NCBI GenBank assembly: GCA_029204225.1
Contig: CM055104.1
Coordinates: 23,358,285-23,422,284, forward strand
Origin: Diphasiastrum complanatum
Lineage: Eukaryota > Streptophyta > Lycopodiopsida > Lycopodiales > Lycopodiaceae
Direction of reading: 5' to 3'
DNA length: 64,000 nucleotides
A program made the position numbers and the translations under genes. The stretch's first letter is position 1. The number at the start of each line of letters is the position of its first letter. The notes under the pieces are model-generated. The model searched no databases. It saw nothing but the letters and a program-made list of their open reading frames with translations, and was not told the DNA's origin. This document shows positions 48,121 to 59,559 of this stretch, piece by piece.

Positions 48121-50929
48121 CGTAAAGAACTATGGATCCATCAGTTGATCGTAAAGTTGTTTAACTTATGTAGCTGATGGGTGAGTTACCTTCTTCGGAA
48201 ACACCTACACTCGTCAAAAATCTTTGTTAAATTCGCTTTCCTCACTCATGATCTTTACCTGATTTGCAAGGGACCTCTCACCCCACAAGAGATTTCTTGT
48301 ACAGTAGTAGTGCACCCAAATGCCAGAAAATGACATTTGGAGAAAATGACAGGTTTATGTAGGAAGCGTAGAGAGCATAACGCTAACATAGCTAAAAGCA
48401 ATGAAAAAGGAGGATAAGAAAAGAAGTCTTTTCTTATGGTACATGCTCGGAGTCATAGATGACATTATGATGTTTATGTACGTTGGCACCAATTCGTTGA
48501 GTGTCCTTAGGATCCCAAACAAGAGAATGCTTAAACAAAACCTTGAAAGTATTTACGACATCTTTGTTCTAGCATGACACGAGTTGCAACTTCTTTGGTT
48601 GACCGTGTTGTAAATCTATTGTGTAATTCTTGGAGCAGTTTTCTTTGTTCCTTAACATGAATCAATTAGATAACTCTCCTACAAAATTAAACATATCAAA
48701 ATAGTTCCCAAATTATTGATGATCTCATACATATGACAACCGGACTGGCCTAAAACGAATAATAACTAGAGTCTAGAACATGCATACCTCACAGAATTGT
48801 CGGTCATCTTTGTGCCACATGTAAATTCTGACAGCTAAATAGAGGCTGCTAAATGATTGTGTACAATATAAACATTTGTTTAAGTTCATTGTGCTCATTT
48901 TGAACCAATATTTGTTTCAGATTCTGTTTGAATCATCTACCATATTCTGATTAACACGAGATTGTATGTCTCTTTTATTGTTTTCGTATAAGCCTTGCTC
49001 AGATCAAACGGCAGAATACTACAAGCACACCAAGAAAAACGTATTGTTAACTCGTGTGTTTTGGAAGAGAATTTTAAGATCTCCCCATAGCCTCATGTTT
49101 GGAAACTGAGGAAAGCTCAAGTAGCAGGTATTGACGCTATAGTGCCAGACAGCTCTACCACTCTAACTTATCTTAGAGTTGCAGCGAAACATGGCCATGT
49201 GAAATGCCACGTCTTGGCATGGAGAGGTCACCTGAAATAGGGTAAAAACCATTTAGACTCTCTCAGCCAATAAAAAAAATAAAGCTGGCCATAGCAATTG
49301 CTAGGCACTTGTGTGTGATAACAACCAATGCCAACTTGGGTAAGTGCACTTGCCAAGAGAGGTCCCCATTAGGTAGTGGGACCTTGATTCCTAATCCAAT
49401 AAGATTCCTTTCCAAGTTTAACACTCTCTCCATCAAGTAGTTGTGTGTGAAAGCCTTCAACTCCTAGAAAGTGCATTGTGTGTGAAAGTGGTAGTAGTTG
49501 TGGGGGCTAAGAGCACCTCTCCATGATGGCTCTGAGAAACTCAGCGGGCCATCAGCAGTATTTCCATAATCATGAGCTTCTGCTACAAGTCATTCCCAGT
49601 GCATTTATTGCTTCAGTTCTGAGCATTGCCAGCAGGGATTCAGTGCCCTACCTGCAAAATTTCCAGCACCCTCTTTGCAGGTCATTACGTGCATGTTTGT
49701 GCATGTTATTTGCTGCAAATTAGCGGTTGGTCAGAAGCAATTTCACTTTTTCCGGATTTTTCAGCGCTTCATTGCATACTAGTTTGGGACACACTTTTCT
49801 CGCAAATCAGCGCATCTTTTTAGCAGGGATTTCAGTGCCTCTATCGCTGATTTTTTTAACGTTCAACTCTCTGATTTTCATTTTTTCAGCAATTTCAGTT
49901 TTTTGGGCGGGGGCGCATCCCTCCAATTTAATACGCACTCAGATACAGATTTTCCAGCGCCCAAATGAGCTTCCCAGGCCAGCATTTCTAGCACTCAAAT
50001 TGGCATCCAATTTGCTTGCAGTTTGAGGCCTATTTGTATCTCTATTGTTAACGATTTCCAGCGCTCAAATCCATAAACAAATGCCCAGATTATTTGAGTT
50101 GAGAGGGAGCACTTTCAAAGGCCTGGAATCTGATTTTTACTTAGACGTGCCGTACTTGCAAGAACTGCTTCTTCACAGCTTCCTGCATTGCCTAAACTTC
50201 CAACTGTCTTAACTAGCGACTTACACCAAGCAGTAGGCTTTATGTAGATACTATGTGAGATTGTTGCTTTGTTATAGTTGTATAGTATCTCAATTCACCT
50301 TATGGCCTTTACGCTTTCAACATGCATTCCTTTGTACTCTGATGAGTTTTCCCATCTTTTATTAATAAAAACAGGAAGTTTCTTCTGAAGACAAGTTGAC
50401 TACTCATTTTTCAGCTCTTCAAATCAGCCAATTCCATACTCCAATTTTTATGTTACACATATTTTAAAAATGGTTTAAAAAATACAATACGTTAAAAAAA
50501 AATCCTATATCTTATAAACTTAGAATATTCAACAGACAATATGCCATTGAATAAATGTAATTGTGTGTGCATAAATATAGTGTAGGCTAATATTTTGGTG
50601 GATACTATCATTCAATAATAGAGAGTACTTTTTATAAAGAGTGAGAAGAACCCTACCACGTAGCATTTAGAATATACTAATTATATGTAGAAAAGAAATA
50701 CCCTGATGCATTTATTCATAGAAAAAACTAGTAGGTACATTGATGAAAAAGATATATACACCCTGAAGGGGAAGTTTAAGCAAACGTAAGCTCAAACAAA
50801 AGCGAAGCTTGCAATAAAGCTAAGATTAATCCAAATTCTTGCATTAAAAATAAAAGTGCATAAACCATGATGATGTCAATGGGAGTCTGCCAATTGACTA
50901 CAACAGATCAGAAAAGTGAAGAGGTGGTG
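48121..50929. other. no gene recognised; recurring CCAGCGC words
   Basis: No coding family found. At 49600-50070 degenerate words recur (TTTCCAGCGCYCAAAT, TTCAGCGCTTCA, AGCAGGGATTTCAGTGCC), which suggests an old internally repetitive LTR. Nothing else is identifiable. Confidence 0.35.
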
Positions 50930-50959
50930 AGTCAGCTAATGAAGGGAGATGAGAAGTAG

Positions 50960-51420
50960 CAGACCCAATCATCCTCACCCGTTGCAGGATTGATAGGGCT
51001 TGAGCACATTGTAGGGCAATGGAAATACGTTGTTTGAAAGAAGCCAGATAGAATCAGGAATACCTTGACGCTCCGCCGCTTGATGAGAACACATGCAAAG
51101 AAAATCCTCAGAGCGTCGATGCAAGGTGCCATAAGTCTCAATTGCCAGGGGAAGGAAAGCATCAGTGGGGTGCCTGTCAGAGTAGTTTTTTTCCTTCTCT
51201 TGTGTTGTCACGCCTACCGCTTCTCTTGGTGTGAAGGCACAGCGAGGCCGTAGGTCACCACGCATGGGATCAACAAGAACAACATCTGCCAAAGTAAGAA
51301 GCCCATCCCGAGAGAGGACAATGTCAACATGCCTGTGGGAAGAGTGGGACGCGGTAGAAGGAAGGACATGAGACTTCTCTCTGAGGACATGGAATCCTCC
51401 ATCAGAGATCAAGGGTGGCA
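50960..51420 (-). pseudogene. non-LTR retrotransposon C-terminus with nuclease-like domain
   Basis: The minus frame from 51420 reads HVLREKSHVLPSTASHSSHR, then HVDIVLSRDGLLTLADVVLV, then EKEKNYSDRHPTDAFLPLAI and ETYGTLHRRSEDFL, ending at about 50975. Spaced acidic residues followed by a Lys-x-x-Tyr and a conserved FLPLAIETYG block resemble the PD-(D/E)XK (restriction-like) endonuclease tails of some plant non-LTR elements. Its job would be to nick target DNA for reverse transcription. It is joined directly to the start of the RT domain; the region with the catalytic YADD is missing. Confidence 0.7.
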
Positions 51421-51945
51421 TGCAAACCATGAATGACAGCTTCATAGTCGCCAGGAGTAGAGACGCCAAACTGATGAGGGGAGAGAAAAGAGACGAAAAT
51501 CTGTTGAAACTGAAAACAGATAGAGCGACTAACAAGATGGAGGAGGACTTCGCCAACAGCGATGGGACGGATGCCACCCGAGGCTTTAGTCATGGCGATC
51601 AAACGAGACGCAGACAAGAGACGTGCAACAGAAGAAGAAATGTGACCAGAGGCAAAAAAAGAGCAGACTTGAAAGAGTTGAACAAAGCCACTAGCAGAGT
51701 CCTCGGGGGGAAAGCAATCACGAAGGTGTTCATAGACCAAACCAGAGGGACCACCAACAGCAAGACGAGGACTGCGATGGAAGGCACGAGAGAAAGAATC
51801 ACGATCAAACACGAAGTCAACATCAGGCAGAACGTCCTCAACAAACAAGGGAAGAATGCCTTCAGAAGCAAGATGAAGAGCTTGGAGAGCAGCAATAGTA
51901 TTAGCAAAAGAGGGAGCAGGAGTGAGAGGAGCTAAAGCTCGAGGT
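51402..51945 (-). pseudogene. non-LTR reverse transcriptase N-terminal part
   Basis: The minus strand reads TPAPSFANTIAALQALHLAS, then VEDVLPDVDFVFDRDSFSRA, then GGPSGLVYEHLRDCF, SRLIAMTKASGGIRPIAVGE and SPHQFGVSTPGDYEAVIHGL, ending at a stop near 51402. GGPSG, RPI.VGE and QFGV are standard blocks of non-LTR RTs. The palm region after QFGV, including YxDD, is deleted. The plus-strand frame over the same DNA (171 codons, Arg/Lys-rich) is an antisense shadow. Confidence 0.85.
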
Positions 51946-53148
51946 GCACTAGAATACTCACCAACTTGCCCAAGATGCAGGTTCCTACGAACATGATGGT
52001 GGAGAGGTGGGGCGCCTTGAGGTTGAGAGTCCTATGAGTTGCGAGCAGCAAGTGCCTGACAACGGGCAAAGTGTTCATCATGAAGCATTTCTCAATCTCC
52101 CGATAAAAAGCGACGAATGCAAGCACACGTTTCTCTATGACCAGCATCTCCACCCCTCGAAGGGAGGACTAGACACCAAAGGGAAAAAAGAAAAGGCACA
52201 GATTCCAAGCCGCAATGTCAAAGGGGTCAATAGCCAAGCGATCAAGCGGAAGACGCATAGCAAGTTGAGTTTCACGACGGAGAGCGAGGGGAATATGAAA
52301 GTAGAGCCTTGGACGAGGGAAGCCTAAGTGAAAAGCGCGAGGATGTCAAGGGAAGAGATCCAAGACCAAGCTAAAGCAGAGGGCGAACGAGGTGCTGAGA
52401 GAGAAGGGTGATCTTGAGACGACTGAAGCAACGCAATACAAGAACATTGGTGACGGTGTAGCGCAGGCATCCCAAAGGGAGCCGGGAACCACGACTTAGC
52501 TTCCCAGCCTTCAACTCTTGCCATCCAAACCCACTTGACATACAAGCAGCCAACTCGCCAACAACGATCAGACTTAACCAACTTGAAGTTCCGAAAACCA
52601 ACATTGAGATCCAACCTGACGCCATGCCAGATCGGGGGTCCCGATGTGGGTGACTTCCCTCCAAGCAAGTCGTCCGATATACATCAAACTTAACCAACTC
52701 GAAGCTTCGTTACAAACTAGTAACATCCATTCCAAGCAAGCGGTCTGACTTACATCAGACTTAACCAACTAAAAGCTTCGTCACGAGCGTTGGAAGCCAA
52801 CATGGTGCCACGCCAGACTGGACAGCCATAAACAGATAACTTCCACCCAAGCAAGCCATCCAACTCAGCCGACAGGTTAGAGAGCCCGTTCCCCAAGAGC
52901 TTAACCCATTCACGTTCATGCAAGGAACACTCATAACCACAAGCCGTGACAGATATGGAGACAACCAGTTCTTGGACCAAATGGTCCCGACAACATACCG
53001 CTGGCGCCACGGACCGAATGGTCCCGACGGCATACCGCTGACGTCCCGGGATACGACCCTCAGCTATGTGCCACCTTAAAAATTTTGAAGCGGCCTTACA
53101 ACTGGCGCTTTTACCGAACACAGAATCCCAGAAGGTAATCAGAGTCAA
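51946..53148 (-). pseudogene. upstream part of the non-LTR element, decayed and internally repeated
   Basis: Several overlapping minus frames look like a protein coded in shifting frames, for example LLGWKLSVYGCPVWRGTMLA and CLEGSHPHRDPRSGMASGW. A block containing ACTTAACCAACT and GAAGCTTCG occurs three times (about 52570, 52687 and 52759), and a 37-bp unit is tandemly repeated at 52972-53043. I cannot name the domain. The region lies between the zinc-finger N-terminus at 55.7-56.0 kb and the RT start, so it probably belongs to the same element. Confidence 0.4.
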
Positions 53149-53555
53149 TTTGAGGAAAATCCCACTTTATTGATAAATCTGAGAAGGTTACATTTCAAGT
53201 GTGTGACCGACCCTAGTCTCCGGGGCGCTAGCATGCCAAGGCGAGAGCCATGACAACATTCCAGCAAGGGAGGCTGAGACTTGGTTGGAGCTCGCCCTGA
53301 GTCGCAACCCACACTCCCCTATAGTATTGGTGGGATTCGGCACCCCCCTCATACCAAGCACTCTACCCAGGCTGGTAAAGCACATTTTTCTCTCTCTAGG
53401 ATTTTCTCTTTCTAGAAAGTCATTTTCTCTCTCTCTCTAGATTTTATTGATCCCTAGGCTTCTTTTAATCATGCCTAGATCGTGTGAGGTGATTGCACAT
53501 CGATCTGAGCTCTCTGGACTTCGCTAGAACCGATCAAAGATTTTTAGCCATAGGA
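53149..53555. other. no gene recognised
   Basis: Mixed-composition sequence with a CT-rich patch (53388-53450). It is probably part of an insertion that separates the two parts of the non-LTR element. Confidence 0.3.
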
Positions 53556-53680
53556 ACTTGGCGCCGGCTGGATTCTGGTCACAGTGGCGTTAGGAGTGGC
53601 ACCGGCGCCGGGAGCAGCAGGGGCACTGGTGGCGCCGGGAACAATGCTGGCGCCAGTGGCGCCGGAAGTAAAGCTTATGA
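53556..53680 (+). repeat. GGCGCC-rich, Gly-Ala-rich low-complexity island
   Basis: The palindrome GGCGCC occurs at least five times (GGCGCCGG and GGCGCCAG words) in about 110 bp. On the plus strand it would encode a Gly/Ala/Ser-rich run (SGTGAGSSRGTGGAGNNAGA) inside a 75-codon frame. It is sharply GC-rich compared with both flanks. Coding status unknown. Confidence 0.6.
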
Positions 53681-53759
53681 AGATGCTTTACAACATCCAC
53701 CCCACCTTTATAAAATCTGATGTCCTCATCAGATGTCAGATTAAAGTAAAGGTGTCTCC

Positions 53760-54269
53760 CAATTAAAATAACTATACATTTAAGCTACTTGGCACAATAC
53801 TCAATTTACTGGCCACTTTTTATTAACATGGAAGCTGGCACACCACAAGTCGGAGGCTCAGCTCCTTGTACTGAAAAATTACATAACTTGAAAATATATC
53901 TTTGTCTGAAAAAAGCGTAGATTTGATATCGCTTTCGTAAAACCCTTAACTGGTGACAAAGGCCTTTCTTTGAAATGTTCGCCCTTGTCGCTTCTGACTT
54001 TCGACTTTGGAACTCCTTTGAGCTCCTGATTTGTCCTTGATGCACTTTTGTGTTGAGCTCCCTGAGCTCCAAATTTAATCAGTTCCGTTCCGCACAGGTA
54101 TCAAGGCTCCCTGAGCCAAAGGATTTATCGTTTGATTGCCCACTTTATGATCCACTCTGTGCCTTGTTGCTTCTGCACCTTGATTTCTCTCCTTGTCCCA
54201 GCCTGATCTTGATACTTTTCCATCTTGGCTCTTTAAGGTAGGCAAAGATTGAGTACTCCGCAAATGCAC
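53760..54269. other. no gene recognised
   Basis: Short frames only; no family recognised. Confidence 0.3.
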
Positions 54270-54276
54270 CTCTCAC

Positions 54277-54605
54277 TTAGCTTGAAGTAGCTCTTTGAAT
54301 CAGCCCAAATGTAACCATTGACCTCGTGGAAAGCCAAAGGGTCGCACCAGTTTGATCCGCATACGAACTATCTCTTCGCGTTTGTTTGAAGCACCATGTC
54401 CGTCGCGCAAAACTTGACTTTCACAATTCCATCACTGAAAAAGTGTACATCGAGCTTGGCTTCAAGTAGCTCTCTTTGAATCAGACACATGCACCAAGAG
54501 TTTGCACTAGTCCGATATCAACGCGAACTGTCCCTTAGCGTCTGTTTGAGATACCAAGTCTCTCATGCAAGACTCAACTTTCACAGTTCCTTCATTGATC
54601 AGCTG
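54277..54605 (+). repeat. 170-bp imperfect tandem repeat, two copies
   Basis: Copy 1 (54277-54440) and copy 2 (about 54453-54602) share AGTAGCTCT, TTTGAATCAG, GCGTYTGTTTGA and CTCAACTTTCACAGTTCC-type blocks. Identity is perhaps 75%. There is no coding support. Confidence 0.75.
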
Positions 54606-54609
54606 CCTT

Positions 54610-55600
54610 ACACGTAACACAAGCCAGCATACTCATATGTTTCCTCATCATTGCTGGTCTAGAGAAAGCCTATAACAAGCTTTCCTTTCCACAACAAAAA
54701 CTTGTCAACTTATTAGGTCCAAAGTTCGCCAGTCTCCTCGTATGAGTATGGCTAGGTCACCTCCCTGTTTTGATCAACTTTCATTCAAAATTTGCCCCAA
54801 GAGAGAGGTGTGTGTGATAGTTCCCCTCCACTTATAAAATAAGTTGATCGGACTTAGAGTAGAGTTCTTCGGACAAAAAGCCTTTCCAACACTTTGCTTC
54901 CCATCTGCTAGGATTATGGCTTGATCCAACTTGTTGCCAATCTTTGAAGAGGATCCTAGTCTTTCCCCTTTGAGGAAAAACCCAACTGATACTGGATATC
55001 ACCCATGCTCAGTGAGTTTCAGTTCCGAAGGTGGCCGTCCCAAAATGAAGACCAACTGTTCCATAGAAGATCTCCCCTGAAATTGCCCTTTCCAGTTTTT
55101 GACTTCCTGCTTGCATCTGGTGGGCGTTGTCGCAAATGAAACTAACCCAAGAAACAGGCTAGCCATCCATCCTTTGCAAACATTGAGTCGTTTCGTTGTC
55201 GTTCACGTGCGAGTACTTGAACTGCAAATCCGCCCCACAGATTCTATAGTCCTCTTTGTTTGATGGTATCAGCCTTCAAAAGAAAGGTTCCTTCTCGAGC
55301 CATCAGCTCCTTGTATCACAAGCAATCATGCAAACCAGACAAAGCACGAGTACTAAGACTCACCACGAATACATACAAGTAAGACACTCAGGCAGGTATA
55401 CTAACAAGTAACAAAGACAAGGTCCCCCTTTGAGATGTTCCTGCCAACGGACCTTTGCCTGGTCGCGCCCATACAAATCGATCACAAAATCAGCCCACAT
55501 AGGACACCCCTCCAACTATCCGTGCTTTCACCATTAAGTAGCACATTGCCTCAGTCACGCCCCACCACTTTTTGGTCGATAACCCTTATAGCTAAACGAT
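54610..55600. other. no gene recognised
   Basis: Nothing identifiable. The higher GC than most of the window continues the composition of the neighbouring non-LTR pieces. Confidence 0.3.
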
Positions 55601-55679
55601 CGGCAGCTATCCCGCACCGGCAGCTAACCACCCGTGCTTTACACCCGAATTCGAGCAACATCTCTGTATGAAGATAGTT

Positions 55680-55985
55680 TTACAACAGATGGGCAAGACC
55701 CCCTCTAGGAAAGAAGAAACGATCACAAGCAAGGCAAGCAACCCGTTCAGGGGGTTGAGAAGGCTGCGCAACAAGGGTCGAAGGAGGTTCACAACCAAGC
55801 GAGGGGGCAACAGTGCCATGGGAAGAGCTGGCCGAAGGAGGAACATAGGGCATTGAGGCAAGTGTGAAACCATCAGCAAAAAGCACAGCTTGATGCGAAT
55901 GGGGAGGGGAGTCTGAAGGAGGAGAGACAGTGGAAGCAGGTCGTTTGAGACTGAGAGGACGAAGTCGAGAGATGTCCAAAGCCAT
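55680..55985 (-). pseudogene. zinc-finger N-terminal ORF, probably of the non-LTR element
   Basis: A minus frame of 101 codons starts MALDISRLRPLSLKRPAST, is Pro/Ser-rich, and ends CLACDRFFFPRGGLAHLL. C-x2-C-x(4-5)-F...L..H is the first half of a C2H2 finger of the kind seen at the N-terminus of some plant non-LTR retrotransposons, where it may bind nucleic acid. The frame stops just before the last His; a frame change continues it. It has the same strand and composition as the RT pieces 4 kb downstream, so I infer one element broken by insertion. Confidence 0.55.
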
Positions 55986-56029
55986 GAGAACAACTGTACA
56001 AAGGGATCCCTGTGATGGACCACCTCACC

Positions 56030-56780
56030 AACTGAACTAAGATCTTTTTATATTTTATAATTTATCTTCACACGGAATGTCATTAACCTCGTTGGAGCCG
56101 TCAGCCAAAGTGAACCTTTAGCAATAGATTCTGAAGGACTTGCTGTAGAATAGTGATCAATCATATTGCCCCCAATGTTCTGCTAAAGGAGACAAAGAGC
56201 CAGATCCTAATTCTGCAGGCTGCTTCACAAAAACACTTATAACTTCTGAATCCAACTGATTCTGTACAATCGCGTCGGTCAGAATGTAGACAAGACAAAT
56301 GCGACCATTTTAGCTTTTTACATGAACTTGATCCGACGGCTGGATCATCCGCTATGCTCTTCGAAAGTCTGTAAAACCATTTTTGAGAATAAGGAGACCT
56401 GTCATCTGATCAATCCAGCGCCTCAATGGCTCCACGGCCAGTAGCGGCTATTAGTGGGCTGGCTCGCCTCCCTAGGGCGCATCAGCTACAGCTCGGGATC
56501 CAGAAATATGTCTCTATAAACCCCAGTTACCAAAACAGCTTCTTGAAACACTCAAATTGGAAGAACGCACACTTTAACTACCGGTCTCTTCGTTTTGCCC
56601 TGACAACTGTGTAAGTCTTCTTCATGAAGGTCGATCGGCTAGTAAACATTTGCTAACAAGCAAAGCGTTCGTCCGAGCGTCCATTCATCGTTAGTTTTTC
56701 TATCTGCTATTTATTTTCTTAACTCGATGTCCGTTTCCTACGGTTCAGATAGCTGATCAGACTTCTTTAACTTTTAACTT
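56030..56780. other. no gene recognised
   Basis: A 62-codon plus frame at 56426-56614 (MAPRPVAAISGLARLPRAHQ) has a transit-peptide-like composition, but this alone is not evidence of a gene. A TATAAA lies near 56516. Confidence 0.3.
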
Positions 56781-56943
56781 AGTTATAGAATCTACTTTTC
56801 TTTTGACTCGGATACAATAACCTTTTTATAACTTTTAATTTTTAACTTTTAACTTAGAGAAACACCAATATAGTGACAATAGATACAATTTTGTAGTTAT
56901 AGAATCTACTTTTCTTTTGACTCGGATACAATAACCTTTTTAT
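56781..56943 (+). repeat. exact 49-bp direct repeat
   Basis: The 49 bases starting AGTTATAGAATCTACTTTTC at 56781 recur without change at 56895, offset 114 bp. The spacer contains TTTTAACTT repeats. Confidence 0.9.
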
Positions 56944-57128
56944 TGAAATCTATACATGTATTTGTTTTCCTTATAAAAGAATTTGAACTTGAAAAGCTTT
57001 ACTAGGTACAATGTTGTGCGTTGTGAACATGTCTATGTGTACGTGTGTGTGCGTATACACATACACTCATACATATCCATGTGGCCATCTACTTCTACAT
57101 TATATAGTATAATTGATTAATTATTTCC

Positions 57129-57780
57129 ATGTTTTTTGTAGATTATCTTCCGATTGAACCATCTACTACTAGTTACAATGAACGTGAACAAGCATCAATG
57201 CCTGTAAGTCAACCTGATTGTTGGGCATTGGGGCAATTTCAGAATATACCTGATAGATGTTGCATGTGCCCGACATTGACTACTAGTAGTGCTTCACCTA
57301 TTGTCTATTGTTGATCTAAGACCAATAGATGTGGATGCATCATCAAATTCAAAGAGAAAAACTTTTTGTGTGTGTTGATGATGGCAAGCGATTACGTGTG
57401 GATTATGACTCATCACTAGCATCGCTAAAAAATTTGCGTGAAGTATTTGTTGTAGATATTGCACTTGGTTTGTCTAATATAGATTTTGAAGGACAAACAC
57501 TTTGCAAAATTTCACGATGAACGTGCCATATGCTCAGTATTTGAAACTCGATCTAATGGATTTCCATGAATCCGATATTATCATGTTATCAATTTACGAA
57601 ACGTACTACCGTGATATTATAGATACTGGAAGTTGGAAAAAGTATCCGTATTGTTTCTTTTGCAGTTGAGAAAAAGAATGTATGAAACAATTACGGATCA
57701 TCTAATTTTACGATGGTGTTCGGATGAAACACGCAAATTATTCACATTCCTAGCTTGCTTATATGCGTTGTGAAAATTGG
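57129..57780 (+). pseudogene. unknown gene family X, plus-strand copy
   Basis: Coding pieces include LPIEPSTTSYNEREQAS (after a possible splice acceptor TTTTTTGTAG at 57132-57141) and VDDGKRLRVDYDSSLASLKN followed by LREVFVVDIALGLSNIDFEG. After a stop and frame changes, NVPYAQYLKLDLMDFHESD appears (57520-57580) and then SNFTMVFG-like sequence near 57700. The same series occurs on the minus strand at 62495-62120, and the two are clearly related. I do not recognise the protein. Homology stops at about 57760, before the copia LTR. Confidence 0.6.
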
Positions 57781-57830
57781 CAAGTACTAGCTTGATAACA
57801 CATAGTTTATTGTACATTTTGTAATCCAAC

Positions 57831-58431
57831 TGTGTGAGAGCATAGGCCCACGTGTGTACACTAGCCTAGGTAGTTTAGATTTCAATCATAGGGGTTACTC
57901 AGTCAATTTCGTCATGATTCCTAAAATCAAGGGCCAAACTTCATAAATCAAGGAAGTTGGGGATTGACCTAACTCCACCATTGGTAAGCCTAATGGTTAG
58001 ATAAAATTGACATGAGCAGGTAGACATAAGGTTGATTTGACACCTGAACACATGCTAGACTTGCTCGATCAGCCAAGGATAGGATCCTGTATGTACTATC
58101 ATTGATCCATTCCATTGATGAGAGATCAGGATTTTGGAGTTCATTGACAATCTTGAGTTTTTACTCTATTTGTGTGATGATTTTTTGTGGTCTATGCAAT
58201 CTAAACTTAGTTAAACTCATTCTTTGCTCTCTGGCCATACTACAGGTTGTACCCCACACGTGTGAGGTTAGATCTTCATGATTTGATCTTGTTTATTGCT
58301 CTTGTTTAAAATTGCCAATCTAGATCAATTTTTGAGTGCTAGTTTTGCTATAATTGGTTAATCAATCAAACAATCACTCTTGAGAATCAATTAGAGGTTT
58401 ATTTATGGTCCTATTTACTGTACTTTCAACA
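57831..58431 (+). mobile_element. copia 5' LTR
   Basis: The LTR starts TGTGTGAGAGCATAGGCCC and ends ACTTTCAACA directly before a copia primer site, with TG...CA borders. It contains CCACACGTGTGA (58254-58265), also present in the 3' LTR at 17.0 kb. No matching 3' LTR was found. Confidence 0.75.
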
Positions 58432-58445
58432 TGGTATCAGAGCCA
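58432..58445 (+). promoter_or_regulatory. primer-binding site for initiator tRNA-Met (copia)
   Basis: TGGTATCAGAGCCA is an exact plant copia primer site immediately after the LTR. Confidence 0.92.
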
Positions 58446-59294
58446 AGTACAAGAGAATAATTGATGATCAAAACACAATCCGAATTTAGCAAGTTTGTTG
58501 CTAGAAAACTAGTTTTGTGATGGCAAGTCCAATCCAAGAGATTGCTTTAAGATTTGAGATCTATCTCGGTAGTGAGCTGTAGGTATACTTTGCACACATG
58601 TGGGAATCTTGAATCTACATTTTATTTTCATTATTCATTAGAGCCCAATAATTTCATTACCATCATCTTGATGACATTTTTGATGCAAATCAAAGAGGAA
58701 GCATCAAAGGTCAATAGCGATTATTGAGATTTGACTTTGTGTCATAGAATCCAATTAATAGGTGCTGAGAACAAGTTCCTCAAAGTGGTTTTACAAGTCT
58801 TGTTGGATCATTGAGGAGGAGTGATAGAGTCATTTTTTGTCCAAAATCATTGATTTTTTTATGAGATTTGATAGGAATTTGATGCAAACTCATTACATCT
58901 CCATTCAATCTTTGTGTGAGAGGGACAAGACTAAGAAGTCCTTAGCAAGGCTAGAAGTCTATCTGGAGTTGATCAAATTAAGTTAAGTTCTTTGTGAAAC
59001 TTCTAGAATCAAATCTATTCAATTTTCTTGAGCAATTCTTTGTAGAATCCTTCAAGATAGTTAGTTTGAATCAAGATCACTTTGATCTTGCCACTTGTGT
59101 CTTTGTGAGCATCAAGTGAGTTGCAAGTGAGGCAAATTATGAAAAAGAACTTAGGGAGGACCAATAAGTACATCCATAGTACAACTCACTTGCAAGATGG
59201 GTTCACTTGGATCATTCCTCTCAGTGGAAGCTAGTGAGAGGTTAAATTCTACAAAATACTCAATATGGAGGGTGAGGATGGAACATTAGAGAAA
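58446..59294 (+). mobile_element. decayed copia leader or gag region, truncated
   Basis: This follows the primer site and opens with a possible ATG (MASPIQEIALRFEIYLGSEL) that is soon stopped. I cannot see a Gag signature. The element ends abruptly where the 260-bp dispersed repeat starts. Confidence 0.5.
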
Positions 59295-59556
59295 ATATGG
59301 GCCCAAAGAGGGCCCTATAAGCAATGCCATGTAGGAGAGAGAAAAATAACTATAAAGTAATTATAATATCATTTTCTAACTTCTTTATGCATCTGCCCGC
59401 ACTACTTTCCATGTAAATGAATGCACCTTAGTTTAGTGACATCAAACTTCATTGGTGTTTAACCACAATTAAAATATAATTTTTCAAAATGCTCAAATAT
59501 TTCCTCCCAATAGTTGGGAACACTCAAAAATTTGAATTAGGAGTGACATTTCTGAA
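59295..59556 (+). repeat. 260-bp dispersed repeat, copy B
   Basis: Matches 4381-4640 in the same orientation, beginning ATATGGGCCCAAAGAGGG and ending GAGTGACATTTCTG. As at the first site, it directly follows a copia element that has lost its 3' part. Confidence 0.8.
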
Positions 59557-59559
59557 AAA

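Noticed and set aside
51420-51935. 171-codon plus-strand frame, Lys/Arg-rich
   Set aside because: It is antisense to a clear reverse-transcriptase frame and shows no domain.
56426-56614. Possible organelle-targeted small protein
   Set aside because: Composition alone; no homology, no splice sites and no downstream continuation.
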